This document shows positions 52,482 to 61,845 of a stretch of 64,000 nt of DNA, piece after piece. The position numbers were made by a program, and so were the translations under genes. The first letter of the stretch is position 1, and each line of letters begins with the position of its first letter. Source of the DNA: a virus. The notes below the pieces were generated by a model. The model had not been told where the DNA came from. It saw nothing but the letters and a program-made list of their open reading frames with translations, and ran no database searches. The stretch spans positions 1 to 64,000 of the IMG/VR virus record IMGVR_UViG_3300009008_002419. The stretch is one strand, 5' to 3'.

Positions 52482-53396
52482 TTATTTGAGATCTTTCAGC
52501 AGCACTGCTGCTTCGTCTTCTTTGAGGTCTAGTAAAGAAGTAACCATATAATCAACTCGAAGCTTTTCTGCTAACGCATCCTTTTTGTCGCTGTCTGCTA
52601 TTTTAGCTAGCGCTTCTAATTGTTCTTCAGTTACTCCAGCAGTTTTTATGTTTTTACCTTTAAAAGTAACATCATGATTTCTAGTTGTATAACTATCCAT
52701 CGCTTGTTGCTGGTTAATAACCACTGGCTCTCTTTCTAGCTCTTCGTTTCCTATGAATTTAACAAATTCCTCGTAAGTGAATTCGAATTTGTCTGGCATT
52801 GTATTAGTTCTATCTTTTATCACGGTTGCATAACGTTTTCCATCTTCAGCAACTGATAGTTCTAGCACAACGTCAAATAGGAATGGAAGTTCTTTTGGCC
52901 CATCTGCTACTAGTCCAATAGCTTTCATAAAATCGCCTTCGGCTTGACTATAAGCAGTCTTAGCTCTGGCAGTGCAGATAATATTCATGTCTAAGGCCAA
53001 CAGTTTCTTGATCAATCCTTTAATAGAGGATTTCAAGAAGCCCCAATCTAGTGGTTGTAGGGCGTAGTTAGGATTATTATTTTTTAAGCGCATCCTTTTT
53101 AAACGCTTATCCTGCATAGTCTCCCAAACGGCAGTAAAAGGATCGATAACAAAGGTTTTATAATCTTTCGGGTCCTTTAGTAATTCATCAATAGCTTTCT
53201 CTACTTCAGTCGGATCAGAGGTTTGAATTCTATCAAAATCAAATAACTTACCATAATAGTCGGTGCCTTTTTCGGCATCTACTACAGCTAAGTTTGGGAA
53301 GTGGAGAGAAGTGATTGTTTTACCGGTACCACTTTCTCCGTAAATATACATCTTTAATCTTCGTGCTTTCGGTGTTGCTTTTTCAAATAAACTCAT
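52482..53396 (-). CDS. Sak4-like RecA-fold ATPase
   Basis: 304 residues. Walker A GESGTGKT at 19-26, a FVIDPFTAVWE Walker B region near 80 and a RecA-like core as in the phage AAA_24/Sak4 group, which anneals or pairs single strands. Lies between the ssDNA-binding candidate and an exonuclease, an expected recombination set. Confidence 0.75.
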   Translation of the reverse strand: MSLFEKATPKARRLKMYIYGESGTGKTITSLHFPNLAVVDAEKGTDYYGKLFDFDRIQTSDPTEVEKAIDELLKDPKDYKTFVIDPFTAVWETMQDKRLKRMRLKNNNPNYALQPLDWGFLKSSIKGLIKKLLALDMNIICTARAKTAYSQAEGDFMKAIGLVADGPKELPFLFDVVLELSVAEDGKRYATVIKDRTNTMPDKFEFTYEEFVKFIGNEELEREPVVINQQQAMDSYTTRNHDVTFKGKNIKTAGVTEEQLEALAKIADSDKKDALAEKLRVDYMVTSLLDLKEDEAAVLLKDLK

Positions 53397-53408
53397 GTTA
53401 GTCTCAGT

Positions 53409-54071
53409 TTACCACCTTTGTTTGGGTTGGAACGTATAGTTCTTAACTTTTTTGTACACTTCATAAGTTGCTTTTACGTCATCTAAGCAATAATCTGCTA
53501 TTTCCTGTATTCGCCCATCTTTATAAGCTTGATAAACATTTTCAGCTTTAACTTCTCCGCCTTTGGGAGATTTAAGTCCAAGAAATTCAGTTGCAACATC
53601 AAGAGAAATAGCGTTTCTCATGTCATAGTCACAAATGACTTGAAATACGTCAAAATGGGGATGCTTTTGAAAGCGCCTTGTATCTAAAAATTGAGAGTTT
53701 GTGGGTAATACGTCATGGAACATTGAGCGTTTTAAGATGTAAGGAACATCAAAACCCAACCCATTATAATGAACAAAGAGTCCTTTATGATGTTTGAGAA
53801 TATCCCACCATGTTTGTAACATAGTTTTCTCATCACCTGTGAGGACTCTTGATACTTCTTCTCCTGTTTCTTTCACCTTCATAATTCCTATGCAGATGAT
53901 TTCACCGAAAAACGGAGAGACTGCCATGATCTTATTTCTTATACCATCATATTCAGATTTATCTGTACTATTTTTGGTGGCTCTTTCAACTTTAGTCTTT
54001 AATGCATTTTCCTGCGAAGGTAAAAGAGTGCTTTGAGGTATTGTTTCTATATCAAATATTAGTGTATCCAT
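53409..54071 (-). CDS. PolB-type 3'-5' exonuclease
   Basis: 220 residues. IFDIETIP supplies the first Asp/Glu pair, VHYNGLGFDVPYI the second motif, and YCLDDVKATYEVY the last Asp, all DEDD exonuclease features. It is leaderless: a TTGACA/TATATT promoter ends six bases before its ATG. It probably works with the Sak4-like protein. Confidence 0.8.
   Translation of the reverse strand: MDTLIFDIETIPQSTLLPSQENALKTKVERATKNSTDKSEYDGIRNKIMAVSPFFGEIICIGIMKVKETGEEVSRVLTGDEKTMLQTWWDILKHHKGLFVHYNGLGFDVPYILKRSMFHDVLPTNSQFLDTRRFQKHPHFDVFQVICDYDMRNAISLDVATEFLGLKSPKGGEVKAENVYQAYKDGRIQEIADYCLDDVKATYEVYKKVKNYTFQPKQRW
53935..53945 (-). promoter_or_regulatory. GGTATAAGAA motif, minus-strand site 5 (inside a gene)
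   Basis: GGTATAAGAAA lies within the exonuclease coding region. It may be a chance hit or an internal start site. Confidence 0.2.
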
Positions 54072-54077
54072 GTGTTG

Positions 54078-54105
54078 AATATAAACTTGTTATGTTAATT
54101 GTCAA
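54078..54105 (-). promoter_or_regulatory. Sigma-A-type promoter for a leaderless mRNA
   Basis: On the minus strand TTGACA (54105-54100), 16-base spacer, TATATT (54083-54078), then six bases to the ATG at 54071. Confidence 0.7.
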
Positions 54106-54418
54106 CTAAATTGTTATGCATAACAACTAATTTGTCTAATTTTCTTAACAGTTTTAAATTAGGACAATCAACAATAGTAATGGGTTTGCTTTGTCGTACT
54201 GCATATGTGATAAGTTGGTCTAACATATAGTGTTCCACAACATCAGGCCCAGGTACTATTTTAATTTCTTTCCCTTCGTCAGCTAATAATAGGCAATCAT
54301 CGTGAGCATGATATGCTCGTTTTCCTCGCCCAAGTTCTTTATAAGTCTTTGTTATTTTAGTGTCTTTTTCAAATGCAATTTCGAATACAGTAGCCTTATC
54401 ACTTGTGATTAATTTAAT
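54095..54418 (-). CDS. Hypothetical protein with a likely ATT start
   Basis: 107 residues, missed by ATG/GTG/TTG-based calling. The frame is open from the end of the MBL gene to TAA at 54095. The first usable codon is ATT at 54418, overlapping the MBL stop as TAATT, where TAATG would be usual; AGGTGG lies nine bases upstream. The protein reads like a soluble domain (YKELGRGKRAYHAHDDCLLLA). Function unknown. Confidence 0.6.
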   Translation of the reverse strand: MKLITSDKATVFEIAFEKDTKITKTYKELGRGKRAYHAHDDCLLLADEGKEIKIVPGPDVVEHYMLDQLITYAVRQSKPITIVDCPNLKLLRKLDKLVVMHNNLVDN

Positions 54419-55227
54419 TATTCTATTACCACCTTTGTGGGGCTATCTGGTTTCGCTATAACGAATTTATCGGTATAGTCAGGAAATTCTTGCTCAATTT
54501 TACTTTGTACAAGCTCAGGACTGTTTGTGTTTTTACTTAAATGTCCAAAGATAATCTTTTGTACTTTGTCTAAATCAATGTTATTTTTTACAAACTCAAT
54601 TGCCTGATTAGAGCTTAAATGCCCAGTTGCGCTTTTTATTCGTTCTTTCAACTCAATTGAATAATCAGCGTTCTTTTCAATCTCGTCTTCATCGTAGTCA
54701 GCCTCAATAAAATAGGCATCGCAGTCTTGCAATGCCTCTCTTATCACAGGAGTAATCATTCCTGTATCTGTTAAGTAGCCAAACTTTGGTCCCTTGGGGT
54801 ATTGTTCAATAACAAAGCCTAAACTATATTCTGAATCATGTTTAGTGCTAAATGAAGTTACAGTCAAGTCGTGGCCAATCGCATACTTAGTCCCAGGTTT
54901 TTGCATCAGAAAAGTTTTCGATTCTTGAACTCGCGGTAGCTTTTCTTTTTTAGCCTCATATACTTTTTCATGTATATAAACCATTGGATGCTGTCTTTCA
55001 GAATATTGAGCACAAATGACATCTAAACCTTTAATATGGTCACTATGCCCATGTGTAATAAATATTGCGTCGGGAATATTAGTACCATGTCTAAGAGAGA
55101 CTGACTCTTTGAACTCATTAAATTTTCTAACTCCTATTCCTGCATCAATAATAAGGTTTGTCGTTTCAGTAGTAATTTGAGTGCTATTACCTGAACTACT
55201 GCTTACCATAAAATTTAAGACCATCAT
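54418..55227 (-). CDS. MBL-fold metallo-hydrolase (YycJ/WalJ-like)
   Basis: 269 residues. THGHSDH at about 58-64 is the dinuclear zinc site, with further His and Asp (SFSTKHDSEYSLG, LTDTG, FIEADYDEDE and FGHLSKN). The SSSSGNST start resembles YycJ, a DNA-processing or 5'-exonuclease-like hydrolase. Overlaps the primase gene start region by one base. Confidence 0.8.
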   Translation of the reverse strand: MMVLNFMVSSSSGNSTQITTETTNLIIDAGIGVRKFNEFKESVSLRHGTNIPDAIFITHGHSDHIKGLDVICAQYSERQHPMVYIHEKVYEAKKEKLPRVQESKTFLMQKPGTKYAIGHDLTVTSFSTKHDSEYSLGFVIEQYPKGPKFGYLTDTGMITPVIREALQDCDAYFIEADYDEDEIEKNADYSIELKERIKSATGHLSSNQAIEFVKNNIDLDKVQKIIFGHLSKNTNSPELVQSKIEQEFPDYTDKFVIAKPDSPTKVVIE

Positions 55228-57950
55228 TAAGTAATAATACCTGCTTTGAATACCATCACTTTTACGCTTTGTTTATTAAGCTTTCGTGATACTTGTTTAT
55301 CATGCAAGATTAGCCCCTTTTTATGTAAATCTTGTACAATGGCTCCAAGAGAGTGAGCAAGTTCGCCACTTAGTTTTTTATAAATGTAACTATAAGCTTT
55401 TTGCCCAATAATACAAACTTCATCTTCCATTTTAGCGTTGGTCAATCTCCACCCAATAATAGGAGTTCGTTCAGTATCTAAGAAAGTTTTATTATCGTCT
55501 TGCAATCTAATTTCGTTAGTTGCTATACCTTCTTGAAGTGTACTTAAGAATATTTCAGAAGCCATCTCTTCTGCAGATTCATTGACTTGTTCTTTAGTTT
55601 TAGTAACCAAGAAAGTTTTAAATTTGTTTTGATTTTTTACCGCGTCCGCTTCTTTCCACAAATATTCGCTAATTACTTTATAGCTTGCCATCATTAAAGC
55701 GACGTTTCGAGATATTCTAGCATCATTAGGATTGCCTTTTACATGCTCATGAAACTCTGTTTCATAAGCTTCAAACGAATCGCTGATTTTGTTTGGGTCT
55801 AAGCCCAATACATGTTGAATGTATCTTGCAGTAAACCCAGGAAATAAATGCTGGATTTTTTCAATAGCTTTACCTTTAACTCTGTCTTTAAATCGTGGGT
55901 GACAGTCTACAAGTATAGTTCGTGCTAATGTTGATGCTTCTCCACCTGGAGTATCCTCACCTGTGGATGCTAGAAATCCTGAGATTGTTTTAGTCTTTTG
56001 CATCTTAAGATCAGAGCGTGATCTTGCACGAGAGGTGTTGTCAGCGTAGTTCTGCATGAGTGTGATAGCGTAATCGTAACTCGAGTTTTTACCGCCAAAA
56101 TTTCTAAGTTTAAAGTCATCAATGATATACAAAGCGTCTTTAAATAAGTAACCTACGTTATGAAGAGCTGTTGCAGTCGAAGTCCAAGACATTAGGTTTG
56201 TAAATGTTCCATAGAAGTTCTGGAAGAACTTCATAATATAAGACTTACCATCGCCCGATCTACCTCGAACAAAGTAAGAGTATTTTGTCCGCTCACCTTT
56301 AATAAACGGAAAAATAATAGGTAAGAATGTGTGAGCTAAAGCAGAATGTGTGTAATTATAGTTACTAAGATCTAAAAGATTTATTAGCCCTTCCTTAGCA
56401 GTGTTAAACTCTTCGTCAGTCGGGTTCATAAGATCTAAACCTTCGGCAAGATCTTCTCCTGTTAAGTCATATTCCATTGTTTCATTATCAAAGATTCCAT
56501 CTTTAGTAATAATTACAGAGGGCATACAATATCTATTAGGATAAAGATCCTCTTCTTTATCTTTATAATAACCAATAACTTGAGTAATTTCTCTGCGTTC
56601 AGTATCAGCAAATTTATTCACACAATGACGAATTTTATCCAAATCTTTATGTATAAATATACCATCAATTCCAATAGCATTTGCTATCATTACTTTAAAA
56701 CCTTCAGTATTAAAATAACGATCAACTCCTACTTGGAATTCTGCTGAACGCTCTGGACCTGTTATAATTCCATTAAAAAATTTGTGAGTATTAATGCCAT
56801 CATCAATAATGATTTCTTCATTGATATCAATAGTGAAATTAGTTAGTTGTCCATATAACGGTTCATTCTTAGCAGGATCTGCATTTGGGAAAAACTCATA
56901 GTACCCGCCATCGAGCATTCTATAGTTTTCAAGCGGGTCAGCTAAGATCTCAGCAAGATCTCCAGTATCTCCCAGAGCTTTTTTATAGAATACAATTGGA
57001 CTGTTCCAACTACCAATGTTCCGACACTGTGCTGGACATATACCTTGTTCTTGTAACTTACTACAACGAATAGGTTTATAGCCTTTTCCATTAATAGCAG
57101 TCTTCATTTTTTCAATGTGATAGTTACTAGTGTCAGGATTATAATACTCTAATTGTGGTAAGAGTATCTCTCTAAGATAGCGTTCTCCTTCATCTTCTCC
57201 ATGATTGTGAGAAGCATTAATCAAAATATAACCTAAAGCTAAAAGTTCATCATTAGTTAATTTTTTTTCTTTAAATAATTTGTCTTTAATAGCTTGCAGG
57301 GCTACACATTTTTTAAAAATATTTTCAACAGGGCTAGTTGCATTCTTGAAAGAATCTTCTGTGGCATACTGAACTTCATCAAAATCATTGATATTAGTAA
57401 ATACGCTAAATTTGCCACTAGTTAAATGTTTACCATTAGGCCCTTTAACTAAGTTTCCAGAACTTCCTTTTTCAACCCTTGCTTGTTTAGGAAATAACTC
57501 TAAGTGAATATTCCCAATCTCTTTTATGCCTTCCATCATTTCACGAAGGCCATTATATACAATTTCAGAGCTTACAGGCTCTTTGAAGAATACCCAAACA
57601 TGATATCCCTTATAACCAGAAAACTCCGTATAATGAGGGATTCCTTTTTCTTTAAAAATATCTTCAACATAACCTGTTTGCTCTTGCAGTTTAGGGAGCC
57701 AATCATCCAAATTAAAGTTGGGCGCAGTGTACACTGGTTTATCTAAGTCAATGTCTACTACAGCCCACTTTAATGTATTCTGTTCTGGAATGATTTGATA
57801 GAGTCCAATAGTTTGTTCACCGTTTAGATGCTTCTGAATTATATCATCGGTAAGGTGTTGCTCTGTTGGAATATGTGCACGATTTGGTAATTGAACCGTG
57901 TAATTATCGTCACGATGGACAAAAAGTTCCCTAAACTTTGTTGTATTCAT
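55227..57950 (-). CDS. Primase-helicase fusion
   Basis: 907 residues from the ATG at 57950, chosen because it forms an ATGA overlap with the upstream stop. The primase half has VDIDLD (catalytic Asp66 and Asp68), TEFSGYKGYHVWVFF and ELFPKQ, the archaeo-eukaryotic primase signature. The helicase half has Walker A GRSGDGKS and Walker B LYIIDDF, like D5/SF3-type phage replicases. It likely both primes and unwinds at the origin. Confidence 0.85.
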   Translation of the reverse strand: MNTTKFRELFVHRDDNYTVQLPNRAHIPTEQHLTDDIIQKHLNGEQTIGLYQIIPEQNTLKWAVVDIDLDKPVYTAPNFNLDDWLPKLQEQTGYVEDIFKEKGIPHYTEFSGYKGYHVWVFFKEPVSSEIVYNGLREMMEGIKEIGNIHLELFPKQARVEKGSSGNLVKGPNGKHLTSGKFSVFTNINDFDEVQYATEDSFKNATSPVENIFKKCVALQAIKDKLFKEKKLTNDELLALGYILINASHNHGEDEGERYLREILLPQLEYYNPDTSNYHIEKMKTAINGKGYKPIRCSKLQEQGICPAQCRNIGSWNSPIVFYKKALGDTGDLAEILADPLENYRMLDGGYYEFFPNADPAKNEPLYGQLTNFTIDINEEIIIDDGINTHKFFNGIITGPERSAEFQVGVDRYFNTEGFKVMIANAIGIDGIFIHKDLDKIRHCVNKFADTERREITQVIGYYKDKEEDLYPNRYCMPSVIITKDGIFDNETMEYDLTGEDLAEGLDLMNPTDEEFNTAKEGLINLLDLSNYNYTHSALAHTFLPIIFPFIKGERTKYSYFVRGRSGDGKSYIMKFFQNFYGTFTNLMSWTSTATALHNVGYLFKDALYIIDDFKLRNFGGKNSSYDYAITLMQNYADNTSRARSRSDLKMQKTKTISGFLASTGEDTPGGEASTLARTILVDCHPRFKDRVKGKAIEKIQHLFPGFTARYIQHVLGLDPNKISDSFEAYETEFHEHVKGNPNDARISRNVALMMASYKVISEYLWKEADAVKNQNKFKTFLVTKTKEQVNESAEEMASEIFLSTLQEGIATNEIRLQDDNKTFLDTERTPIIGWRLTNAKMEDEVCIIGQKAYSYIYKKLSGELAHSLGAIVQDLHKKGLILHDKQVSRKLNKQSVKVMVFKAGIIT

Positions 57951-58348
57951 TTGATTCTTATCTCTTCCCATTTAACTTTTTTGTCCAATATTAGTTTCTT
58001 AATTCGTTGTTGGTTTTTATTAAGCCTAGCGTTTCCAGATTTAACTTCAATAAACGTTACTGCTTCATCTCCAAATACAACCAAATCAATAGGCATTCCA
58101 AGAAATTGGGTTTGTCTTGGATTATGCTTGAAGGACTTTAAAAAAGGTACGAATTTTTCCGCGATTTGTCCAGTAACAACTTCACTACTTTTCTTCTGGG
58201 ACAAAAGTTTTTTGTAGTTTTCTTTCTCCATAGCGAGTTCGTCTTTAAGTTCGCGGCAAAGAAGTTTTATTCGGTGAAGCTTATAAATAACCCACCATGC
58301 AATAATAGCAGTAGCTATTAAGGATAATGTTAAAATACCTTCAATCAT
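57947..58348 (-). CDS. Membrane-anchored endonuclease of the Holliday-junction-resolvase-related family
   Basis: 133 residues. One N-terminal membrane segment (about 4-22), a coiled linker, then GMPIDLVVFGDEAVTFIEVKSGNARLN with the Asp/Glu-x-Lys nuclease core typical of PF10107. Cellular members carry the same anchor. Confidence 0.7.
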   Translation of the reverse strand: MIEGILTLSLIATAIIAWWVIYKLHRIKLLCRELKDELAMEKENYKKLLSQKKSSEVVTGQIAEKFVPFLKSFKHNPRQTQFLGMPIDLVVFGDEAVTFIEVKSGNARLNKNQQRIKKLILDKKVKWEEIRIK

Positions 58349-59824
58349 TTAAGTCCTTAGTTTCTTATCACAAACGAAATTACAAAAAACTCCACACTTT
58401 AGTTTCCCGTTTTCAAAAGAATCTGATCGATTTTCTTGAACTTGTATTTGAGTACTAAAGAAATGAGGTGCACCTAAAGGACAATTAATTTTGATTGCAT
58501 TCTTAATTGTTCTTTTTAAATTTTGTGCTTTGTTGTTTATATTGTCATAAAGAATTTTATTCTTTAAAAAATGCTTTACATAAACAAGTGCATTCTCTGG
58601 ATCGTCTGTATGGTTATCAATAATTTTAATTATATCTTTGTCAGTGATATTTAATTTGAAATCTTCTGGGGATATTTTTTCTAGCTGTTTATTTACTCTC
58701 TTACGTAAAAATTCAACTTTCTCCATACTAATGTTTGCCCGCCCTGTACCATATCTATCTGCGATACGCAGATCTAATAAATTATGTATATTGTCGGGCC
58801 CAGCTTTATTAATGAGCTTTCTAACACTTAAGTCAGAGATTTTCTTTGACGCATCAAAAAGATGAAGGGATACTAAAGAACTTATTTTTTTAATAAAATC
58901 TTTTTTGAATCCCCATCTAAATAAAATACGTTCAGTGAGAAAAGCTCCTGCTTTCTCATGCCCATAAAAATGTAACTCATCATTAATATTAGTTTGGCAC
59001 TGAGGTTTACCAATATCATGTAAAAGAGCGGCTGCTCTGATTATTTTACAACGCGGGTGCGACAGTTTAACAGAGTCAAGCGCATACATAATATGTTGAA
59101 AGAGATCTAGATTTTTACGTTTATTTGATTGTGGTATGCCTGTGCATAATGCGAGTTCTGGAAAAAAATCATCTAGAATTTTTGCAGAGCGTAGAATATT
59201 AAAAACTTTAGAAGGAGTTTCAATCCGTGTAAAGATTTTAAGCATTTCTCTATTGATTTGAGCAGAATGTGCTAAGACCAGTTTAAATCGGTAATCTTTT
59301 ATAGCCTCATTAGTTTTTGTTTCTAATGACCAGCCCGTACCTAGTAAACCAGCTAATACAGGCGCACGTAAGATACGGACTTTTGATTCTAAGATCTTTT
59401 TATAAGGATCTCCGATAAATTTTATTGTCTTGTTTTCTAAATCCTTTTCACCATCAAAAAAATCATACCACTGATCATTTAGTGGATCGTAGTATAATGC
59501 ATTGATTGTGAAATCTCTTGACTCGGCATCCTCTTTTAGTGATGCTGTATATTCAAATTTGTAATAAGTATTTTCGAGCCAAACTCTTTTCATAGGATAC
59601 AATGTAAAGTCTGTATCCATGTATCTAATTGTAACTGAAGTAGAAAAAGGATCAATATTGATAATTTTATCCTTGAAGCTTTTCTGTAATTCAGTTAATG
59701 TGGCTTTTACAGATATGTCATAATAACGGATTGTGTCTTTTAATTTTAAATCTCTTGCTGTTCCCCCACAGATGTAAGCTGTGTATCCGTGAGATTTTAA
59801 GAATTTGATAATACTTTTAACCAT
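58349..59824 (-). CDS. tRNA nucleotidyltransferase/poly(A) polymerase-family protein with an altered active site
   Basis: 491 residues. CGGTARDLKL (19-28), RDFTINALYYDP, LVLRAP-like ILRAPVL and an HD domain (AALLHDIGKP) match CCA-adding enzymes. The catalytic Asp-x-Asp, normally after GGxxRD, reads Tyr34-Tyr35-Asp36, so the first Asp is missing. The enzyme may be inactive or altered. The last 50 residues are an extra Cys-rich tail. Confidence 0.75.
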   Translation of the reverse strand: MVKSIIKFLKSHGYTAYICGGTARDLKLKDTIRYYDISVKATLTELQKSFKDKIINIDPFSTSVTIRYMDTDFTLYPMKRVWLENTYYKFEYTASLKEDAESRDFTINALYYDPLNDQWYDFFDGEKDLENKTIKFIGDPYKKILESKVRILRAPVLAGLLGTGWSLETKTNEAIKDYRFKLVLAHSAQINREMLKIFTRIETPSKVFNILRSAKILDDFFPELALCTGIPQSNKRKNLDLFQHIMYALDSVKLSHPRCKIIRAAALLHDIGKPQCQTNINDELHFYGHEKAGAFLTERILFRWGFKKDFIKKISSLVSLHLFDASKKISDLSVRKLINKAGPDNIHNLLDLRIADRYGTGRANISMEKVEFLRKRVNKQLEKISPEDFKLNITDKDIIKIIDNHTDDPENALVYVKHFLKNKILYDNINNKAQNLKRTIKNAIKINCPLGAPHFFSTQIQVQENRSDSFENGKLKCGVFCNFVCDKKLRT

Positions 59825-60207
59825 TAAAAATCATCCGCTATTTTTAGATCTTTAATTCCACAGTAGTCTCTGATATATCTGACATTTTTACTAAAAGAGC
59901 CTAACTTATGTTTAGAGCAAACACAAGTTATATGAGTTTTTGGGAAATCATTGCTGTCTCGTAAACGTTTAAAGTTTTCTCGAGTCATTGCTAGGTTCAC
60001 GCGATTTTGCTTCCTTTTCATAAGCTCATCTCGCATACATAAACCACGTCGTTGGTTACCCATTGAATACTTGAAATACTTGCAATTACCACAACACTTT
60101 GCAATTTCGAGCCCAGGTCGTTTCTTTATTGCCTTTTTTTCTTTTTCAAACTCTTCAAAAATATCCGATAAGTCTTCGATGTCATTATTAAGTTGTTCGT
60201 CGTTCAT
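59824..60207 (-). CDS. Cys-rich hypothetical protein
   Basis: 127 residues with five or more Cys in the patterns CCGNCKYF, GLCM and CVCS, typical of a zinc or iron-sulfur site. An acidic coiled start precedes it. One base overlaps the next gene. Confidence 0.5.
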   Translation of the reverse strand: MNDEQLNNDIEDLSDIFEEFEKEKKAIKKRPGLEIAKCCGNCKYFKYSMGNQRRGLCMRDELMKRKQNRVNLAMTRENFKRLRDSNDFPKTHITCVCSKHKLGSFSKNVRYIRDYCGIKDLKIADDF

Positions 60208-60208
60208 A

Positions 60209-61324
60209 TTATTTTCGTAAGTGTGGGTGAGATTCTTCTAACCCTGCATTGGTTACTTCATTTAATTGAGCAGCCCATTGAAAGGAACGAATACCTGAAG
60301 TGCCTGTGTAAGACATTGCAGATTTTAACCCATCCATTAAATCGTTAAAAATTCTTTTTACCTTACCTTTATAGGGGATTAGTTTACTATTTCCCTCAAT
60401 ATTTTTTTCAACTTCACCTCTCGCTCTTTTGGCTTCAAGACTTGCTGATCCTCGGTAAGATTTAAATAGCTGTTCATTGGGCCAATCGCCCATTCGTAAA
60501 ATATCTCCAGGAGCTTCTTTAGTTCCAGCTAATAAGGAACCTAGAATTACTGAGTCTGCTCCTGCGACTACTGCTTTAGCTAAATCCCCTGGAACCCTAA
60601 TTCCACCGCAAGAAATAATACTCGGTCTGTTTGCTCTTTCATTAGGATTACGATGAAGATATTCTTCTAGTGCTATTTGAGCATTTAATAAAGCAGTAAT
60701 TTGTGGGACACCGCAGCCTGTTTTAATTCGAGTTTCACATAAAGATCCATTACCCTGACCTACTCTTATTCCATCAGCTCCATGATCAAGTAAGTGCTTA
60801 GTTCCTGACCTAGTTGATACAGATCCTGCAATAATGTCTATTTTGATATGCTTTTTAAGTTCATCAAGAGCTTTAATTACTAAAGTATGATCTCCATGTG
60901 CAACGTCAATTAATAGAACAGTTGCCCCAGCCTTTTCTAATTCTTGAGCTCGTTCTAGATAATCATCTTTAACTCCAATAGTTCCTCCGACATTGCTGCC
61001 TTGAACCATACTCTTAATCTGATCAATTTGTTCATCAATTGACATAAAGCGGTGTATAAATCCAATTCCACCTAAATCATTTAAAGCTTGCGCCATTGAG
61101 CGCTCAGTCACTGTGTCCATTGGAGAACCAATAATAGGTGCACGTGTTTTTACATTTCTACTTATTTGAGTTGTAGTATCACACTCATCTCTACTGTTAA
61201 TGCGACTTTTACGTGGTATTATGGTAACATCATCAAATGTTAACGCTTTCTTCAATTCATGGAATCTTTCAATAGCTTTAATTGCTGGTAATGAGTCAGC
61301 TAAGTTTCCGAAGTTATACTTCAT
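60209..61324 (-). CDS. IMP dehydrogenase/GMP reductase-family protein
   Basis: 371 residues without CBS domains. [13 protein letters not shown] start, [20 protein letters not shown] with the catalytic Cys, [11 protein letters not shown] and SYTGTSG end. The Arg-Tyr pair of the IMPDH flap is not seen, so GMP reductase activity is also possible. It feeds guanine nucleotide pools. Overlaps the deformylase stop. Confidence 0.85.
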   Translation of the reverse strand: MKYNFGNLADSLPAIKAIERFHELKKALTFDDVTIIPRKSRINSRDECDTTTQISRNVKTRAPIIGSPMDTVTERSMAQALNDLGGIGFIHRFMSIDEQIDQIKSMVQGSNVGGTIGVKDDYLERAQELEKAGATVLLIDVAHGDHTLVIKALDELKKHIKIDIIAGSVSTRSGTKHLLDHGADGIRVGQGNGSLCETRIKTGCGVPQITALLNAQIALEEYLHRNPNERANRPSIISCGGIRVPGDLAKAVVAGADSVILGSLLAGTKEAPGDILRMGDWPNEQLFKSYRGSASLEAKRARGEVEKNIEGNSKLIPYKGKVKRIFNDLMDGLKSAMSYTGTSGIRSFQWAAQLNEVTNAGLEESHPHLRK

Positions 61325-61845
61325 ATAATTTTTCCTAAAATATGGTCATACTCATGTTGTAGTATTCGTGCAAACAATTTACTATTGGTTCCTGTTACCT
61401 TCATAGTTTGACGTTCAGCACTTTTTAAATCATAGAAGGAAATAGTCACATTTTGTTTTCTTCTGACTGATTTTGGTTTACGGTCAGGCAAACTTAAGCA
61501 ACCTTCTTCCATTTTAATAGTAGGACCGTTTGATACTACAACAGGGTTAATAAACTCTCTCCAAGCATAAATTTCTTTACCATCTTTTGTAGTTACAGGC
61601 CAGATTGATATAAAAATTGCAGGGCAAGGTTCGTCAGGTGAATCCCAGATTTGGTTAGCACACAATCCTAGACATTTGTCTTTATGTTCCTGTGCAGTAT
61701 CCTTTAAATTTTCAATAGTTTGCACAACATCAGGTCCCCAAAAAGGACTGTCGGACATTGGAGAATCTAAAACAGGCTCAACCATTTCACAGGGTTTCGA
61801 TAAAGTTTCTTTATCTTTGGGATATGTATTAATTTTTTTAATCAT
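61321..61845 (-). CDS. def: Peptide deformylase
   Basis: 174 residues with the three motifs: CLGLCANQIW (GxGLAAxQ form), EEGCLSLP with the metal Cys, and QHEYDHILGK. Phage deformylases remove N-formyl groups from phage or host proteins. Eight bases overlap the helicase stop. Confidence 0.9.
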   Translation of the reverse strand: MIKKINTYPKDKETLSKPCEMVEPVLDSPMSDSPFWGPDVVQTIENLKDTAQEHKDKCLGLCANQIWDSPDEPCPAIFISIWPVTTKDGKEIYAWREFINPVVVSNGPTIKMEEGCLSLPDRKPKSVRRKQNVTISFYDLKSAERQTMKVTGTNSKLFARILQHEYDHILGKII

